Positions 47,567 to 60,500 of a DNA stretch of 64,000 bases are shown piece by piece (position 1 is the stretch's first letter; the number at the start of each line of letters is the position of its first letter). Under the pieces are notes generated by a model. That model was not told where the DNA came from and did not search any database. It saw only the letters and a list, made by a program, of their open reading frames with translations. Both the position numbers and the translations under genes were made by a program. The DNA is from Trema orientale (taxonomy: Eukaryota; Streptophyta; Magnoliopsida; Rosales; Cannabaceae). Where the stretch lies: the NCBI GenBank assembly GCA_002914845.1, contig JXTC01000378.1, forward strand, positions 132,924 to 196,923, read 5' to 3'.

Positions 47567-48175
47567 GAGAAAATTTCATAAAATGACCTTGTATTTCAAA
47601 TTTTTGAATTTTTGTTAAGAAACCCATTGTATTAAGAAATATGGGAAAACTCTATTAAATTTAACTTTTTATTACAAAAAAAAGTCTTATAATTTGACTA
47701 TTTTTAAAATCCGACATTCTCATGTAAATTAATTAGAAAAATTAATAAAAAATGACAAGTATTCTTAATGGATGGTAGATTTAGATTTATATTACTTTTC
47801 TACTTAGTGTTTGGATACATAGATAATTATTTGCAAAGTGTTTTACCTCTTGTAAGGTATTTGAAAAATCAAAATATTGTTTAGAAACTAGAAGAGACAA
47901 TTTAAAAAATCGAAATATTATTTATAAACTAGTATAGATAATTCTTAAATTTATTTTAAATCTAAATCTACCATTCAATAAAAGTGATTTTGTCATTTTT
48001 CATTAATTTTCCTAATTTTATGGTATGAGAAGATCGCATTTTGAAAAAGTCAAAATACAAGACCTTTTGTAATAAAAATCAAATTTAAAAGGGTTTTCTC
48101 ATATTTCATAAAACACAGGAGTTGCGTAAAAATAAATAAATAAATAAAAAGCAAGGTCATTTTGCGACTTTTTTC
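47567..48175. mobile_element. Foldback (MULE-like) element with about 200-bp arms
   Basis: The left arm (CATAAAATGACCTTGTATTT onward, including TTTTTATTACAAAAAAAAGT) is matched in inverse by the right arm ending CAAGGTCATTTTGCGACTTT. The correspondence continues inward to ATGGTAGATTTAGATTTA and its inverse. There is no ORF. It lies just beyond the 3' end of NOL. Confidence 0.78.
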
Positions 48176-48412
48176 TGTATTTTTTCCTCTTTTTCTGGTT
48201 GAATAAACCCTATTTTTTTCATTTTTAGTTTCATTCTTAGTTTCAAAAACAGGTATATAGTATGTGTCAAGTGAAGTTCAGATTAACAAAAATTCAAGAA
48301 CAATTCTACAACAGAATGAACAATAGTGTTTTTGTAGGAAAAGTAACAAATTGTTTCGCATTTATAATTACACAAAAAAAAAAAAAAAAAATCATTTAAA
48401 CACTGATGCAAT

Positions 48413-51400
48413 TCAATCTTCAAGCACATATCTGTTTCTTCTAGCACCAAACGCAAGTCTCTGTATACTCGTGGGGAAACAGAAAATAAATAAATAAATA
48501 AATATTGGGATATAAGAATTTTAGAAACTTTTAGACTCTATTTGATATATTCTTTGAAATCAAAAATGAAGAGAAATACCCCCAAAGAAAATGAAGAAAA
48601 ATAAACTTAACTGAAAATATCTGAGAGTAGGCTTTCAACCCAGTAAGGAAACGAATATAAGTAGGCCTCATGGATCCATTGGCAATAAAGGATCTTATGT
48701 TTGGAACGAGGTATTCCGCAACCTGAGAACCCCGCAAAAACCCAACTCAGAACAATTATTAACACAACAATACAACAAATAAAATCAAAGCAAAAGAAAG
48801 ACACAAGATGAACAAAGAATCCAGGAGCAGGACGTGGAATCATAATATTTTAGAGTTGCTCCATACAACTTGATAAATTTTTCTAGATTCATAACTTGAA
48901 TGATATAACATCTCATAAATGGATACAATATTATATATAGATATAAACTGCCGCCTATGTATCCATATCATTCAAGTCCTAAACCTATAAAACAAAATGG
49001 TCGAGACGTTTAGACTTTTCCTATCTTTTATTATAGGATCTAGTTGTAATATTCTTAATTGGACCTAGATTCACTGTTCATTTTCTATGTCGTATTCACT
49101 GTCCACCTAATAATGTTTTGACACATTAGTTGTTCATTCGTGTAAAATGCTTTCATTTTTAAGTTAATACATCATAATCCGATCACGTAGACAGAGAAAA
49201 AACATATAAAATGGGCAAAGGAACCGAGTCCTATCTAATTTTGATATCCAACCAACTGGCAACTATTGTAATTAGAAATAAGAATTCTGTTCGTTAGCTT
49301 CTGAAAGTAATGGAAAAGAATGCTACAGACATTGAGCTAAAGATTCTCTAACTGAACGTTGATTTGTAAGAAAACTATTGCTTTGGCAAGATAATGGAAA
49401 GTTTTAGAATCAGTGTCTTTGCTTAAGAATGTAGTACAAGAGATGCTCTGAATACATGTGGTAATGGAGTAGAAATGTAGAACACGGGATGTTTTGATAA
49501 TTAGTGGTAATGGAGGAAAAGAGACGTAATGAGAGACGTATACATCTCTAAAATCAACAATGATTAGTTATGGATAATCGTATGGCTTAATAATGACTAC
49601 ATTATGCATTGATCATGATATATTCACACAGGTATAACATACCAAAAAAAAAACAAACTAACTTACCACTTCAGCTGGTTCTGCCAAAACATTGATGAAA
49701 AACTTGGCCTGCAAGAATCGAAATCCATCAATTGTGCCATGGAACATGCAAAAGACTCATCACAACAAGAGACATATGAATCTTACTCTACCTGCTTCGT
49801 AGTAGCACCAGACATGAGAAGATCAGTGGTGACCATTCCTGGCTGGAAAATACAAACAAAAAATAAATAAATAAACAAGTGATCGAGCAAGGAGACAGAC
49901 ATAGATAGCTCGAAAACCCCATCATTTTTGCAACATGAAAATATAACCCTCAACACGGTTCAGGTCTTGCTGAACTGATTGGTTCACAGCAGGTCTGGAA
50001 ATGTTGTCTAGTGCTAGAATACACTTGGTTGAAAGCGTAACTTTAGGGAAAATAGGTAGGAAAAAAATGGCTTGATTTACTAGAGATTGTGCTAGCCATA
50101 GAGTAAAGATGTCGTCTTTCCAAGGAAGTCGACCTGCTAACTTTCCCAATTACAATGAATCTACAGACGGACATCATCGTGTACTCAATTTATCACCTTA
50201 ACAGCAATTCAGTAGTCTGTCAGAAGTCATAAACATGAGAACAAAAGCCACCTGGCACAAGGCAAGGTGATTGTCAAGTCATAATTGCTCCCAGAATACC
50301 AAAAATGAGTAAGGCCAGCCACCTACCATGACATCAGCGGCTTACAGTGTCTCTGAAGCATGCAGTCTGCATCACTTCAGGGCATGATGTTCAGATATTC
50401 ATCTTCCAAAGTGTATGTTTGGCCATATCCGTAACCGAGATAAATGACACAACGTCTTATTCTTTCACAAATAACCCTACGATACACAAAGACTTCTGGC
50501 TCACAGGAAGACCCTTGTAAATTCTTTTTCGCTTCTACGATTAGAAATGATCTCTAATACTCACTTGATACTCAAATTGTGCCATAATATTTTTGATTGA
50601 GGACTTCCTTTCTTCCACTTTTTGAGGATTTGTGATTGAAATCGAAAGGATAATTTATGCCCTTATTTTAGGAGTAAATATAGACTTATCTGTTACAACA
50701 ATTGTTATAAATTATCTATTAGGAATTATTAGAGTAATAGTCCGATTTGAAGTCTTTTTATTTGTGTTTCCAGTCGAATTAGGATTTGTCACTCGTCTAT
50801 CTATAAATAGGCCACTAGCGTGTTCATTACCTTTTGCAATTACTGTGAATTGATAAACTACAGACATTCTCTTTCCAACATTCTTCTAGTTCTCTCTCTA
50901 AAATTCTCTACTTCTCTCTTTCCTCAGCTATCTTCTCTTTTCTCTCCCAGTATTACATCAAGTTGTCTTTTCCAAGTATGGAATGGGTCTAATACAAGCC
51001 TGTTTTCTGTGTTAATCACCATAGAACCGCCTTGATTTATACATATACTCCCTCTTTCTGATTCCCTTCTCTTCAGCTAGAATTACACTGACCACTGGTA
51101 TTTTGGACCTTTACAGCCAGGACCAGGAATCCTTTCAGAGAGTTTTCTATGACAGCCTTACTGCAATACCTTCAGGGTTCTTATCCGCTATTGTGATTTT
51201 CCACCAATCAATACTTGTTCCACTTCAGTTTCAAACATATTTACTCACTATAGAAGTTCGATTCCCTCTCTCTAATTATTAAATTATTTTCCTTGCATTT
51301 AGGAGCATATAATACAGAGAAATGGGCAAAGAAAAATGATGTAGGATAAGATGAGAATTTAGAAAGAGAATAGGTAGAAGAGCAAGGAGTGATAGAATTT

Positions 51401-54400
51401 AGGCAGAAACAGATGAATGGGTAGAAGAGCAATAGAAAAGCAAGACAAGAACTCAGAGAGAGAGATCCATAAGAGGAGAAAACTCAATAACCGTTTATTA
51501 ATTCATCATAATCTGAAAAATAATTACATAGTTAAGCCTATTTATAGATAGGCAATTGGACAAAACTAGGAAACTAGACACATTCTAGAAACTAATAGAA
51601 ACGGGAAACTCAAAACTAGTTACTCAAAATTAAAATAAACCTAATAATTAAATAAAACCTAATTTAATAATTATTACTATAATATTCCTAAAATATTACT
51701 TTCCTATTCTTCATCAAAAAAGCATCAAATGACCGCTAATTGAATGTAACACATCATATGAAAAATCTAAAATACGTATGTTCATGGGTGAAAGAGCACT
51801 AGATGGGGTTCATCCTTTAATTAGTGGTATATGTTCTCAAAAGTCTATGAGAGAGCTTTAGGATTAAACATAACCTCCACCAATGGTGAATTGGTTAACA
51901 GGTGCAGAGATCAATTAACCCCATCTTGCAGCCACTAGACAAGTTCCCACCAAATTGGTATGGTTTAGACAGAAAACAAAAGGAAAATTGAAACTCCCAA
52001 TAAATGAGAATAAATCCACTCATCTAGGACCGTATTTGCAAGTTCTCAGAGCATAACACCTTTCTTTTAAATTCGTCAGTCAAAAATTTGTGTAATGTTT
52101 TGTTTGACAGGTGACAAGATAAAAAATAATTCATTAAGGTAGGGCAGAACATACCGACAGATTATGAACGACAACATTTTTTTCATCTTGCATCTGCAAT
52201 TCTGACTGCAAAATTGAACGATAAACAGAAATATAGAGTCAGAAGACACAAAAGAATACATACAGGATATTGAAACATTCAGAAAGAAACTCAAATTTGA
52301 ACATACTCTAAACATTCTATCACCATGACATGAAAAGGCTGATTATCACATTAGCAGATCTGAACAAATGGTGTGACATTTTGGGTCCAATACCAAGAAA
52401 AAGAAATGTGGAACAGAATAGAGTTTATATAAATAAACTATAAATTACCTCAAGAAAAATATACGAAATGAATATCCATGGATACGAAACAGAAACTTTA
52501 TTAATTGTTTAATAAAGTTACAAAAGTTGCCACAAGAAATACAAAGCAAAGACTAAAATTACGACAACAGAGCACCCAAATTTTCAATAATTTTGTATAT
52601 TAAGGACCAGCAAGAATCTACGGTTCTTTGAATAGCAAAAGTTATGCTATTAAGTTAAGGCAACAACATCAAGAAACTAACTAGGACCAGAAACTTTGAC
52701 AAAAGAACTCTAATCCAGTGCCTTATTTACAAAAATTTGAACAAGTACCTGCAATGATTTTGTTAGATGTACAACACTGCGTTTTGTTGCACCATATGCA
52801 GCAAATCTGCATAAGACGAAAGTGAAAGATAGAATTGATCACCAAAGAATTGCTCATTAACAGACTACTTAAATTGCATGTTGTTTGGCCCGCAAATAAA
52901 AGAGAATAATGCAGTACAACAGAGTAAAAGTTACTCTCATGCAATATACTACAAGAGTAGATCTGTAATAGAATGAAGAAAATAACTCTGAACATGCAAC
53001 TAGCATAATCAGGAAGGGAGGAGCCCTTTCCTTAATTAGATCTCTAATATAGTTGAATCAAAGACTGGCTACTTCATAATATTAGAACATCAACGCCACA
53101 TAAAACTAAGAAATGCTAAAACCATTTATGGCAGGACCATAAACGTACATGCAAGGAACGGAAACACGTGACCATTGCGAGTAACAGGCCCCTGGGGAGA
53201 GGGTTTTCAGCTGAGTGTGGTGAGTAAGACCCACCAAATCACGAAAATTACAATACCAACACAAGATAAATTAGATCTCAGTATACAAATCTTCTCCCCC
53301 TTTTTTTTTTTTTAATATTTATAGTTTTGTTCATGTACTTGAGAGGAGCAATGAATTAATAATATAGGAGAAAAATTCAGATCCATACAGCCATCAAATA
53401 AAACAAATATGGTTGCAGCACAATATTTACTACTATGAAAACAAAGAGAAAAGAAAAGCAGCATGATTCGGATTTTTTACCAACCAAAACACCCATCATA
53501 TGACTCTCAAGAAAAATAAAAATGGCACCTTGGGGTTGGTCTTCCATCTGAACCAGCTCCATCAATGTTGAAAATGTGCCCACCTCGAGGCTGGTTCAAC
53601 ATCATCTTTATTGCCTAAACAAAGCAAACATCCACCGATGACAATCAATTTAAAACACACTTGCAAAGAAAATAAAATTTTCTACCTCTCGGCAACAAAT
53701 CATCAGTCCAAGTGTATTTGTAGTGACAACTTCTCTGCATGAAACAAATTCGAAGGATAGACAATGAAAAGGATGGGGATAAGCAGAGAAATTGAGTTGA
53801 ATGAATTTGAGATAGAAAAAGATTGAATGCTCACATAAGGTCTTCATCTGAAGCCTCAGCAAGTGGTTTATAACTATATGCATTTGATCCAGCATTATTA
53901 ATCTGCATATATCAGTTGGGTTAAGAAGACACAATTGGAAAGCTCCAAAACGTAATAGTATCACTAAGAGTATTAGCCAGAATAAAATCAACCTTACAAG
54001 TATAAACACAAGCACATAGATACATTACTTTTGCTGTCAGTGTTAATATATAAATATTCCATACATGTCTGCTTGCAGATATATGGAGATAAGAGGAACA
54101 TGGAGCGGAGAAGGACACCCATTGATGAAGAAAATAATTTAAACTTCAGCATGAAATTGCAACATCAAATTAGACAACCAAATGAGATTTGCAGTTCTAA
54201 TATGGTTCACAATCTAGTTGTAACTGGCATACAACATGAAGATCAAGTCAGGAATAGATATGAAGAAGAATTTTTAAAATTCACATTCAAGCATGGTTTA
54301 GAATTGTGGATCATTTTAGAATGGAAATTTAGAAGTCAATTCCAGTCCAAACTACAGAAGAGGAGGATATTTAGCAGATGAATGTCCTATACTTTGCTTC

Positions 54401-56180
54401 GTCAAAAAAAACCATGCCATATAGACCGGTTAAACTAAATTTATGCCAGTAAGCTAGCATGTGTCCCTTTCTTTCATTCTTTATTTATTGTTTTTTTTTT
54501 TTTTTCCTTGACCAAGTCATAAGGAAAATGGATCTGACAATATACCCATATATCAATGTATTTTAGGTTTCTTTGCGCAAATGCAACTAAATCCTTGACA
54601 TCCTGGCCTTCTCTAACGTCACATTGTGTACCCTGTAAAATAAGCATGAAATGATGGCATGAAATAAGCAACACGCTGTTCTAGATAAATACAAGTTTAA
54701 AAAGAAAATAATAATACTGAGCAGAAAAGAGAAAGGAAAATGTAAAAATTATAATACGAAAAGAAAGGAAACAAAGAAGTCCTAACGGAGGTACCCACAC
54801 ATGCTGCTCCCCATATTCTTCCCTGAGGCTTTGTACAGCAGATTCCACCCTCTCTGCTGTATTAGAGAATTGTAAATAAAGTAAGCAAATATAAACACTA
54901 GCCTTTCAGCCATGGCAACACATAAACTACATTGCTTAATAATATGTAACAGTTAACCACCCCCACCCCCCCAACCAAAAAAAAAGAAAGAAATACATAA
55001 CTTAATTAATCAAGCAAAGTTAAGGAAAAAAAAAAGTGAAGTAATAAACCACAAAGAAAACAATAAAAACGTCAGAATGTATTTCAACAATAACCTAACA
55101 CTTTTCTACTTTTAAGTCATTGTTGAGATATATTCGCACATAAACATTAGGGACAGGGACAAGAATTCTGCCGCAAATAACTACACGACACAGAAATCTA
55201 CAAAGAAAAATGGCATTTCTCTTAAACACATTTTAAATATAAGCCACTAAATATCATCCCAGAGTCGGTGATTACCTGATCTTGAGCAAATTACAACATT
55301 GTCACCTGCTTTGAGAAACTCTTTGGCAAGAGCATATCCTATACCTGAGATAAGGGGTTTCATTTAAAAAAACAAAAAAAATGGAAGAAGAAAAGAAAAA
55401 CAGCAATTCACTTAAAAAGATTGTTACATCAAATTACTTCACATTATCACAACAACTTCACTTATTTTTATCACAGAAAACTTGACTATTGTATAATATG
55501 GCGCGATAAAAAACAAAAGCAGAAAGGTTTTGCAACCACGCAGATTACACTGCGAAAATTGAGAGACTCCAACAAAAGAACCAGTTGTATCACCTGTGGA
55601 GCAGAAAATAATAGCCAACAATGTTTTCCAACAAGTGACCAAAATCGAAATAAACAAAAATTTCAATTGATACCAAAATGTGCAGTAGAAGAGGCTCTAT
55701 CCCAAAAGAACAAGCAGCACCATATAAGAAAAAGTAACACCAAAAAGTACATTAAAATCAATTGAAAAATTCAATAAAATTAAAGAGTAATTAACATAGT
55801 ATGAGCTCCCAAAATGAATAAATAATTAAATGAATTACAAAAGAAGGGAAAAAAAAAAACCAATTTAAAGAAGTGAAAAAGCAGCTGCGCAGCATCACCA
55901 GAAAATGAGTACCTTTAGTTGAACCTGTAATGAGGACGTTGAAAGGAGGCACCATTGCTTCTCTCTCTCTTTCGCTCGAANAAGATTGGGCCCTGAGCCT
56001 AGTGCCAGTGGCACACCTGGTCAGGCCAAGGGGGTTTTGGCGGGAAGCAACGGTCAGAGAAGCGTGGAAATTAAGAAGAGATGGGTTGTTTTCAAAGAGA
56101 GGATGAGTTTGGGTCTTGGAGGAGAAGAGTGGAGAGAGAGACGAGGAACAGCACAAGTTGAGGGAACACGCCATAGCCAT
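48413..56180 (-). CDS. NOL: Chlorophyll(ide) b reductase NOL (NYC1-like), short-chain dehydrogenase
   Basis: Thirteen coding exons: 56180-55913, 55344-55276, 54856-54795, 54632-54546, 53902-53835, 53734-53686, 53614-53529, 52806-52749, 52205-52155, 49842-49792, 49708-49667, 48722-48612 and 48460-48413. All junctions are GT..AG and in phase, giving 349 residues, the normal NOL length. A serine-rich chloroplast transit peptide fills about 1-60. The Rossmann motif TGSTKGIG is at 85-92, INNAG at 163-167, and the catalytic set S223, Y234 and K238 (YGATK) follows. The C-terminus RLAFGARRNRYVLED is typical of NOL. With NYC1 in the thylakoid membrane, NOL reduces the formyl group of chlorophyll b to 7-hydroxymethyl chlorophyll a, the first step of chlorophyll b and LHCII breakdown in senescence. 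The start is the first ATG; a second lies two codons on. One N at 55981 leaves one transit-peptide codon undetermined. Confidence 0.96.
49843..52154 (-). other. Large intron 9 of NOL, with LTR-like sequence inside
   Basis: At 2312 bp this is the longest NOL intron. Two LTR-like segments face opposite ways: about 50590-51060 (+; TCTATCTATAAATAGGCC near 50798) and about 51720-51240 (-; TATCTATAAATAGGC near 51546, followed by an AATAAAC signal). Each shows a TATA box followed by a CT-rich leader. No internal retroelement genes remain. ORFs seen here are not exons. Confidence 0.5.
55981..55981. other. Single ambiguous base in NOL exon 1
   Basis: One N, inside a transit-peptide codon. The frame is unaffected. 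Confidence 0.99.
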
Positions 56181-57520
56181 TGCTTGCTTACTCCCAACTC
56201 CCAAAGCCAAAGCCTAACTAAACTTGAGTGCCTAAGCGCCAAACCAACATTAAGGAGAGGAAAGAAAACGTGGAGGATGGAAAAGACGGTCTTTTTCTTC
56301 GTCTTGTTTGGTGCGAACGAATGAAAAAAAAATTAATTTATTTTAAAATGATTATTTTATCTTCAATATAATAATTTTAACAATTAATATAGGAGATTAA
56401 CATGATAAATTTATTTTTGTGATGGGTTAAAGTATTTTTTTCTTTCACCTTTTTCTCTATTTTAGAATGAAAAATTTTTGTGAGCTCTACCTCATTTTTT
56501 TCCCTCCTTTTTTTTCTTTTATTTTCTTTTCCTCTCTCTTTTTCTTCCTACCAAACAACTAATTTTTTCTTTTTTCTTTCCTTTTTTCCTCTTACCCTTT
56601 CTTTCCTCTCTTTTTTCCTCCTACCAAACATAGCATAATACTTCCCGTTGTCTCTCTCTCTTACTACTTTGATATATGGATTCCCTATAATCCATTAGTA
56701 TAAAGGGCGTATATTTGGCAGAAACAAACGCTCCTATAGTTCTTTTTTCCCCCCTCCAAGTACAAATTATTAACTTTCATCATAAGAGAATAAAAATAAT
56801 AGAATTTCTTTTTACTGGTAAAATAATATAATACCAAAACTTAGGCATTGATGTTCTTCATTCTATGTTAAAAGCACTCCATTATTATTAAATAATCGGT
56901 GGTTACATTCAGACAAACAACTGAACCGAAAAAGTAAAGAAGCTTCCACAGAAAAGATAATGAATAAGGAGACTAGTATTGAATCCTAACTATATATGTA
57001 GTATTTATTTTATATATCATAGAGAAATGACAATTGAATCAATTTACATGAATATTACAAGGACTTCCCCAAATGGGCTAAAAAAATAATTGATAACAAT
57101 ATCATTAATGTAACTCATTTCTTTCCTTTTCTCCTAACAAAATATATATATCAGTTTCGTTTATTTGGGAAGTACTATCTATCCTTCGCAAGATCTCGGT
57201 GTCAACAAAAATTTCAGTCTTTTACTCACGCTGCTCTTCAGTCACGTACTTTCCACCCGAGTATTTCTCAGACATTGATGAAAACCCTTCTCATGTTTGA
57301 CTTGCATATAATAATCTCTCATTGATCCTTAAACTGTATTTAAATTAGTAAATACCAATAAGGGTACTCCTGTGTCACCTTCTCAACGTCCATCCTTTTG
57401 ATTTATATCCATATTGCCTGTCTAAAAAGCAGAATGATCAACTCCGATACCTCAAAATGAGAAGCCCGGGATGGCAATAGCTTATATTTGTTGACCGTAA
57501 GCCAGTATCTATCATTAACC
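56181..57520. other. Intergenic region between the helicase 3' end and NOL
   Basis: This region should hold the NOL promoter (minus strand) and the helicase 3' UTR. A strongly pyrimidine-rich tract (CTTTT/CTCTC words) spans about 56440-56660. No ORF or RNA gene is recognised. Promoter elements could not be assigned. Confidence 0.45.
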
Positions 57521-60500
57521 TCACCGGCGTTTGGATCTTCTACGTTTTCCAAGAAGTTTCAGCATGTTATCGGTGACATCAGGTGGGGAGTTATCATCTT
57601 CATCACGGATGTTGTCTGAAGTGTGAGTCAACCATGCCAATGCCTCTACTGCAGCATCTCTCTCGGCAAGCTGCTTGTTTCTCTTGGGTTTCCCAACAAA
57701 TTGCATACCCTTGAACTCCACCAGTGCTCTGAACTCATTTGTTTTGAGGTGCTTGGTTTTGTATTTTGGAGGGGAGTGTCCTGCCCTCATCAACAGAGTC
57801 TGAAGCAAGCTCTTTGGATTTGTTCCGTCTTTTGTAAATCGACTGCTGTCATCAGTCTCCTTGGGTTTCTTGCTTTCCCGGCCAAATACAAATCTCCCTT
57901 CACATTGATCTCCGGATACGAGCTCTTGAGCTGCAAGCAAAAGGTACTTCCCTTCCTTGTGAATATCCACGTTGGGATATTGAAGCTGCACCATTGCAGA
58001 AATATGCCCGAATGAGCATTTATATTTTCTTTTAAAACCAGAGTGAAAACAGATTATTTAAAGAAACCTAACCCGCTATACTTATGCCACAAAGATTGGG
58101 TTATTATGTCCAATATACTAGATCTCCCATGTTACTAACACCATTGCAGGTTAGGTTTCACAGAAAAAATGCAGTAAACACTGTGGTATCTAATTATTCA
58201 TTTTATCTTTCACCAATAATCCTGATGAACATAGTCAATTGTTTTTTTTAAAATAACAGTACTGCAAAAAAAACAAGCAAAAGCATTATTAACAATGACA
58301 AAGACTATCATTTGATTTCATTGAAGACCCAAAAAAAAATAAATTGACATAAAGCATATCTACAAGAAAACAAGAAATTTCATCCCATAAAATACATTTT
58401 TACTCGCATATGTTTATTCATGCAAGTTGCCTTCCCTTAAAAGTGGACATACGTCCAAAACAGGACTATATCATACAATATAGATCACTGTAGACATATA
58501 TTCATGTTCAATATGCAAAATGTAAGTATGACTGAAATTTATGAGATGTGATTTATGAATGCAAGATAAAGAGGCACTGGAAGAAAGAAAAGAAGCAAGG
58601 TTGTATTGTCAATGGTTTTGTTAGCTCACCTTCCCTTGAATAAGGTTATTAAGTTCTTCCTTAAGCTTTAAATAGCAGTCGGCTAAACTAGGATCCATGA
58701 AAAAGTCAATATACCCATCCAACATTTTCAAATGCCCAGCCTGGAAGACAAATGAAAATTAAAGCAAATTAGACTAATAAATTACCAGCAATTAGATTTC
58801 TTGAATATAATGTAGGTTTATATGCCAGTAGAAAAATCACCTGTTCCCCTTGACGTAAAGCACCACCGAAAAGGATCAGTATTGAATCAGATACACCAGT
58901 AGAATCGCGTATGAAAACAGTATTGACCTTTACTTTTTCCCCAAAGACTAACCATGGGTAAGGAATTGTTTGGTAACGTGCATTAACAGAATTCTGAAGC
59001 AAATCAAATACTAGTATCAATTAATTGCTAGCGAACCATTAGAATAAGTTGGTCAAACTCCATTAATAGCAAAACCATGAATATGACAACAAGAAGCAAA
59101 TCAAAGATTTCACTCAGAAGATCAAACTTTTAACAATCTCCAGGATGAAAATTCATGATTTCACACAAAAAATGCAATGACATAACTAGAAGGCAATGAA
59201 GTTCTTGTTAATTAAACTAGACTTTTGACCTAGGATGTGCATGGAAGTACATGACAAAAGATTTTAATATATAGAAGCCTCATCTTGCAGATCTCAGAAT
59301 GTACCTAAACATAGCTGTCAAATCTCACCTACGGAAAGGGAATGCAAGATTAAATTCAAGTTTCACTATCTAAATATATTAAACATTCTAGTAAGCCGTA
59401 AATCTTATTCAAACTATTTTCCTTCCTGAAAAATTGAAGTAGGAGGAAGTGAAAAATTTTACTGCAGAACTATCCCTATAAAGTCTCACAGTTATACTCT
59501 TTCCATGTCTGCTCTTCGCAAAAATATCTTCCTCATCTTTTCATTTCTCTTCTAATTATTAATTAACATACTTTATCCCATTTTATATTTCTCTTGCTTT
59601 ATTTTTTAGGGTTTACATCAACACTGCAGTGAAAATAAGCTTATCAAACTCCAAACAATCTCAAGCCTGAATCGGGCAATACATAGAGATGAACCACATG
59701 TCAGAGAAAATGAGTTCACAAATGCCGTGGTCTTGTTCAGGGATTGGCACTCACCGCATATAGTAAAACCTGACCATCATCCCTTGTTTTGAAAGACATG
59801 GATGTCTCTCGGTGCTGCACGGATGGTAAGAAAATAACAGAAGTCAACAAATTCTGAATTCTAGAATTAGCAAAAATCAAAGTACATCTTCAAGCACGAG
59901 AACTTTACCACTACGGATGCTATGCCAGGAAACAGCCCAGAGCAAATTATTGCACGAACTAATGATTGGTTGTGACTTAGTCGGTTATTATTGCTTGCGT
60001 CAACATCTATCAAGCCAGCATCTCTTAGAATGAAACTAAACTGCTTCCGTAAAGAATGGATAGCTTGAAGTGTTTGGGCTGAGAGGAAATTCCTCCAGCA
60101 ATACTCGTATGCTGATCCTTCTCTTTCTGCATCTTTCCATCCTTCATATGCACGAACAAGAGCCATATGATCACTGTAATCCTTTGCAGAAAATCTAGAC
60201 TTTGCCGTTCCTGCTAACTAAAATATAGGCAGACGGTAGTTAATGATGTTTCATCACAGTAGAGTAGTCCTTATAATTATATGGTTTTCATTAACATCCC
60301 CTTGAATTTTAATCCTTGTGGCTCTTTCAACATTAACATTGAATCTTAAGAGTACACTTTACAGCACTAGCAGCTAATATGTTGGATTCTGTACTTACAT
60401 CTTTCTTGTCTTGAGGCAATAAGAAAGGATCCCTGACACTGAGGCCAGATACTATTGTAAGAACAGGATCAAAACAACGAAATACAGCACCCATGATCAA

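Noticed and set aside
50632-51035. Plus-strand ORFs inside NOL intron 9
   Set aside because: Low-complexity frames over an LTR-like segment. The flanking NOL exons splice in phase without them.
54031-54381. 116-codon plus-strand ORF
   Set aside because: It lies inside NOL intron 4 on the opposite strand, has no family resemblance and overlaps AT-rich sequence.
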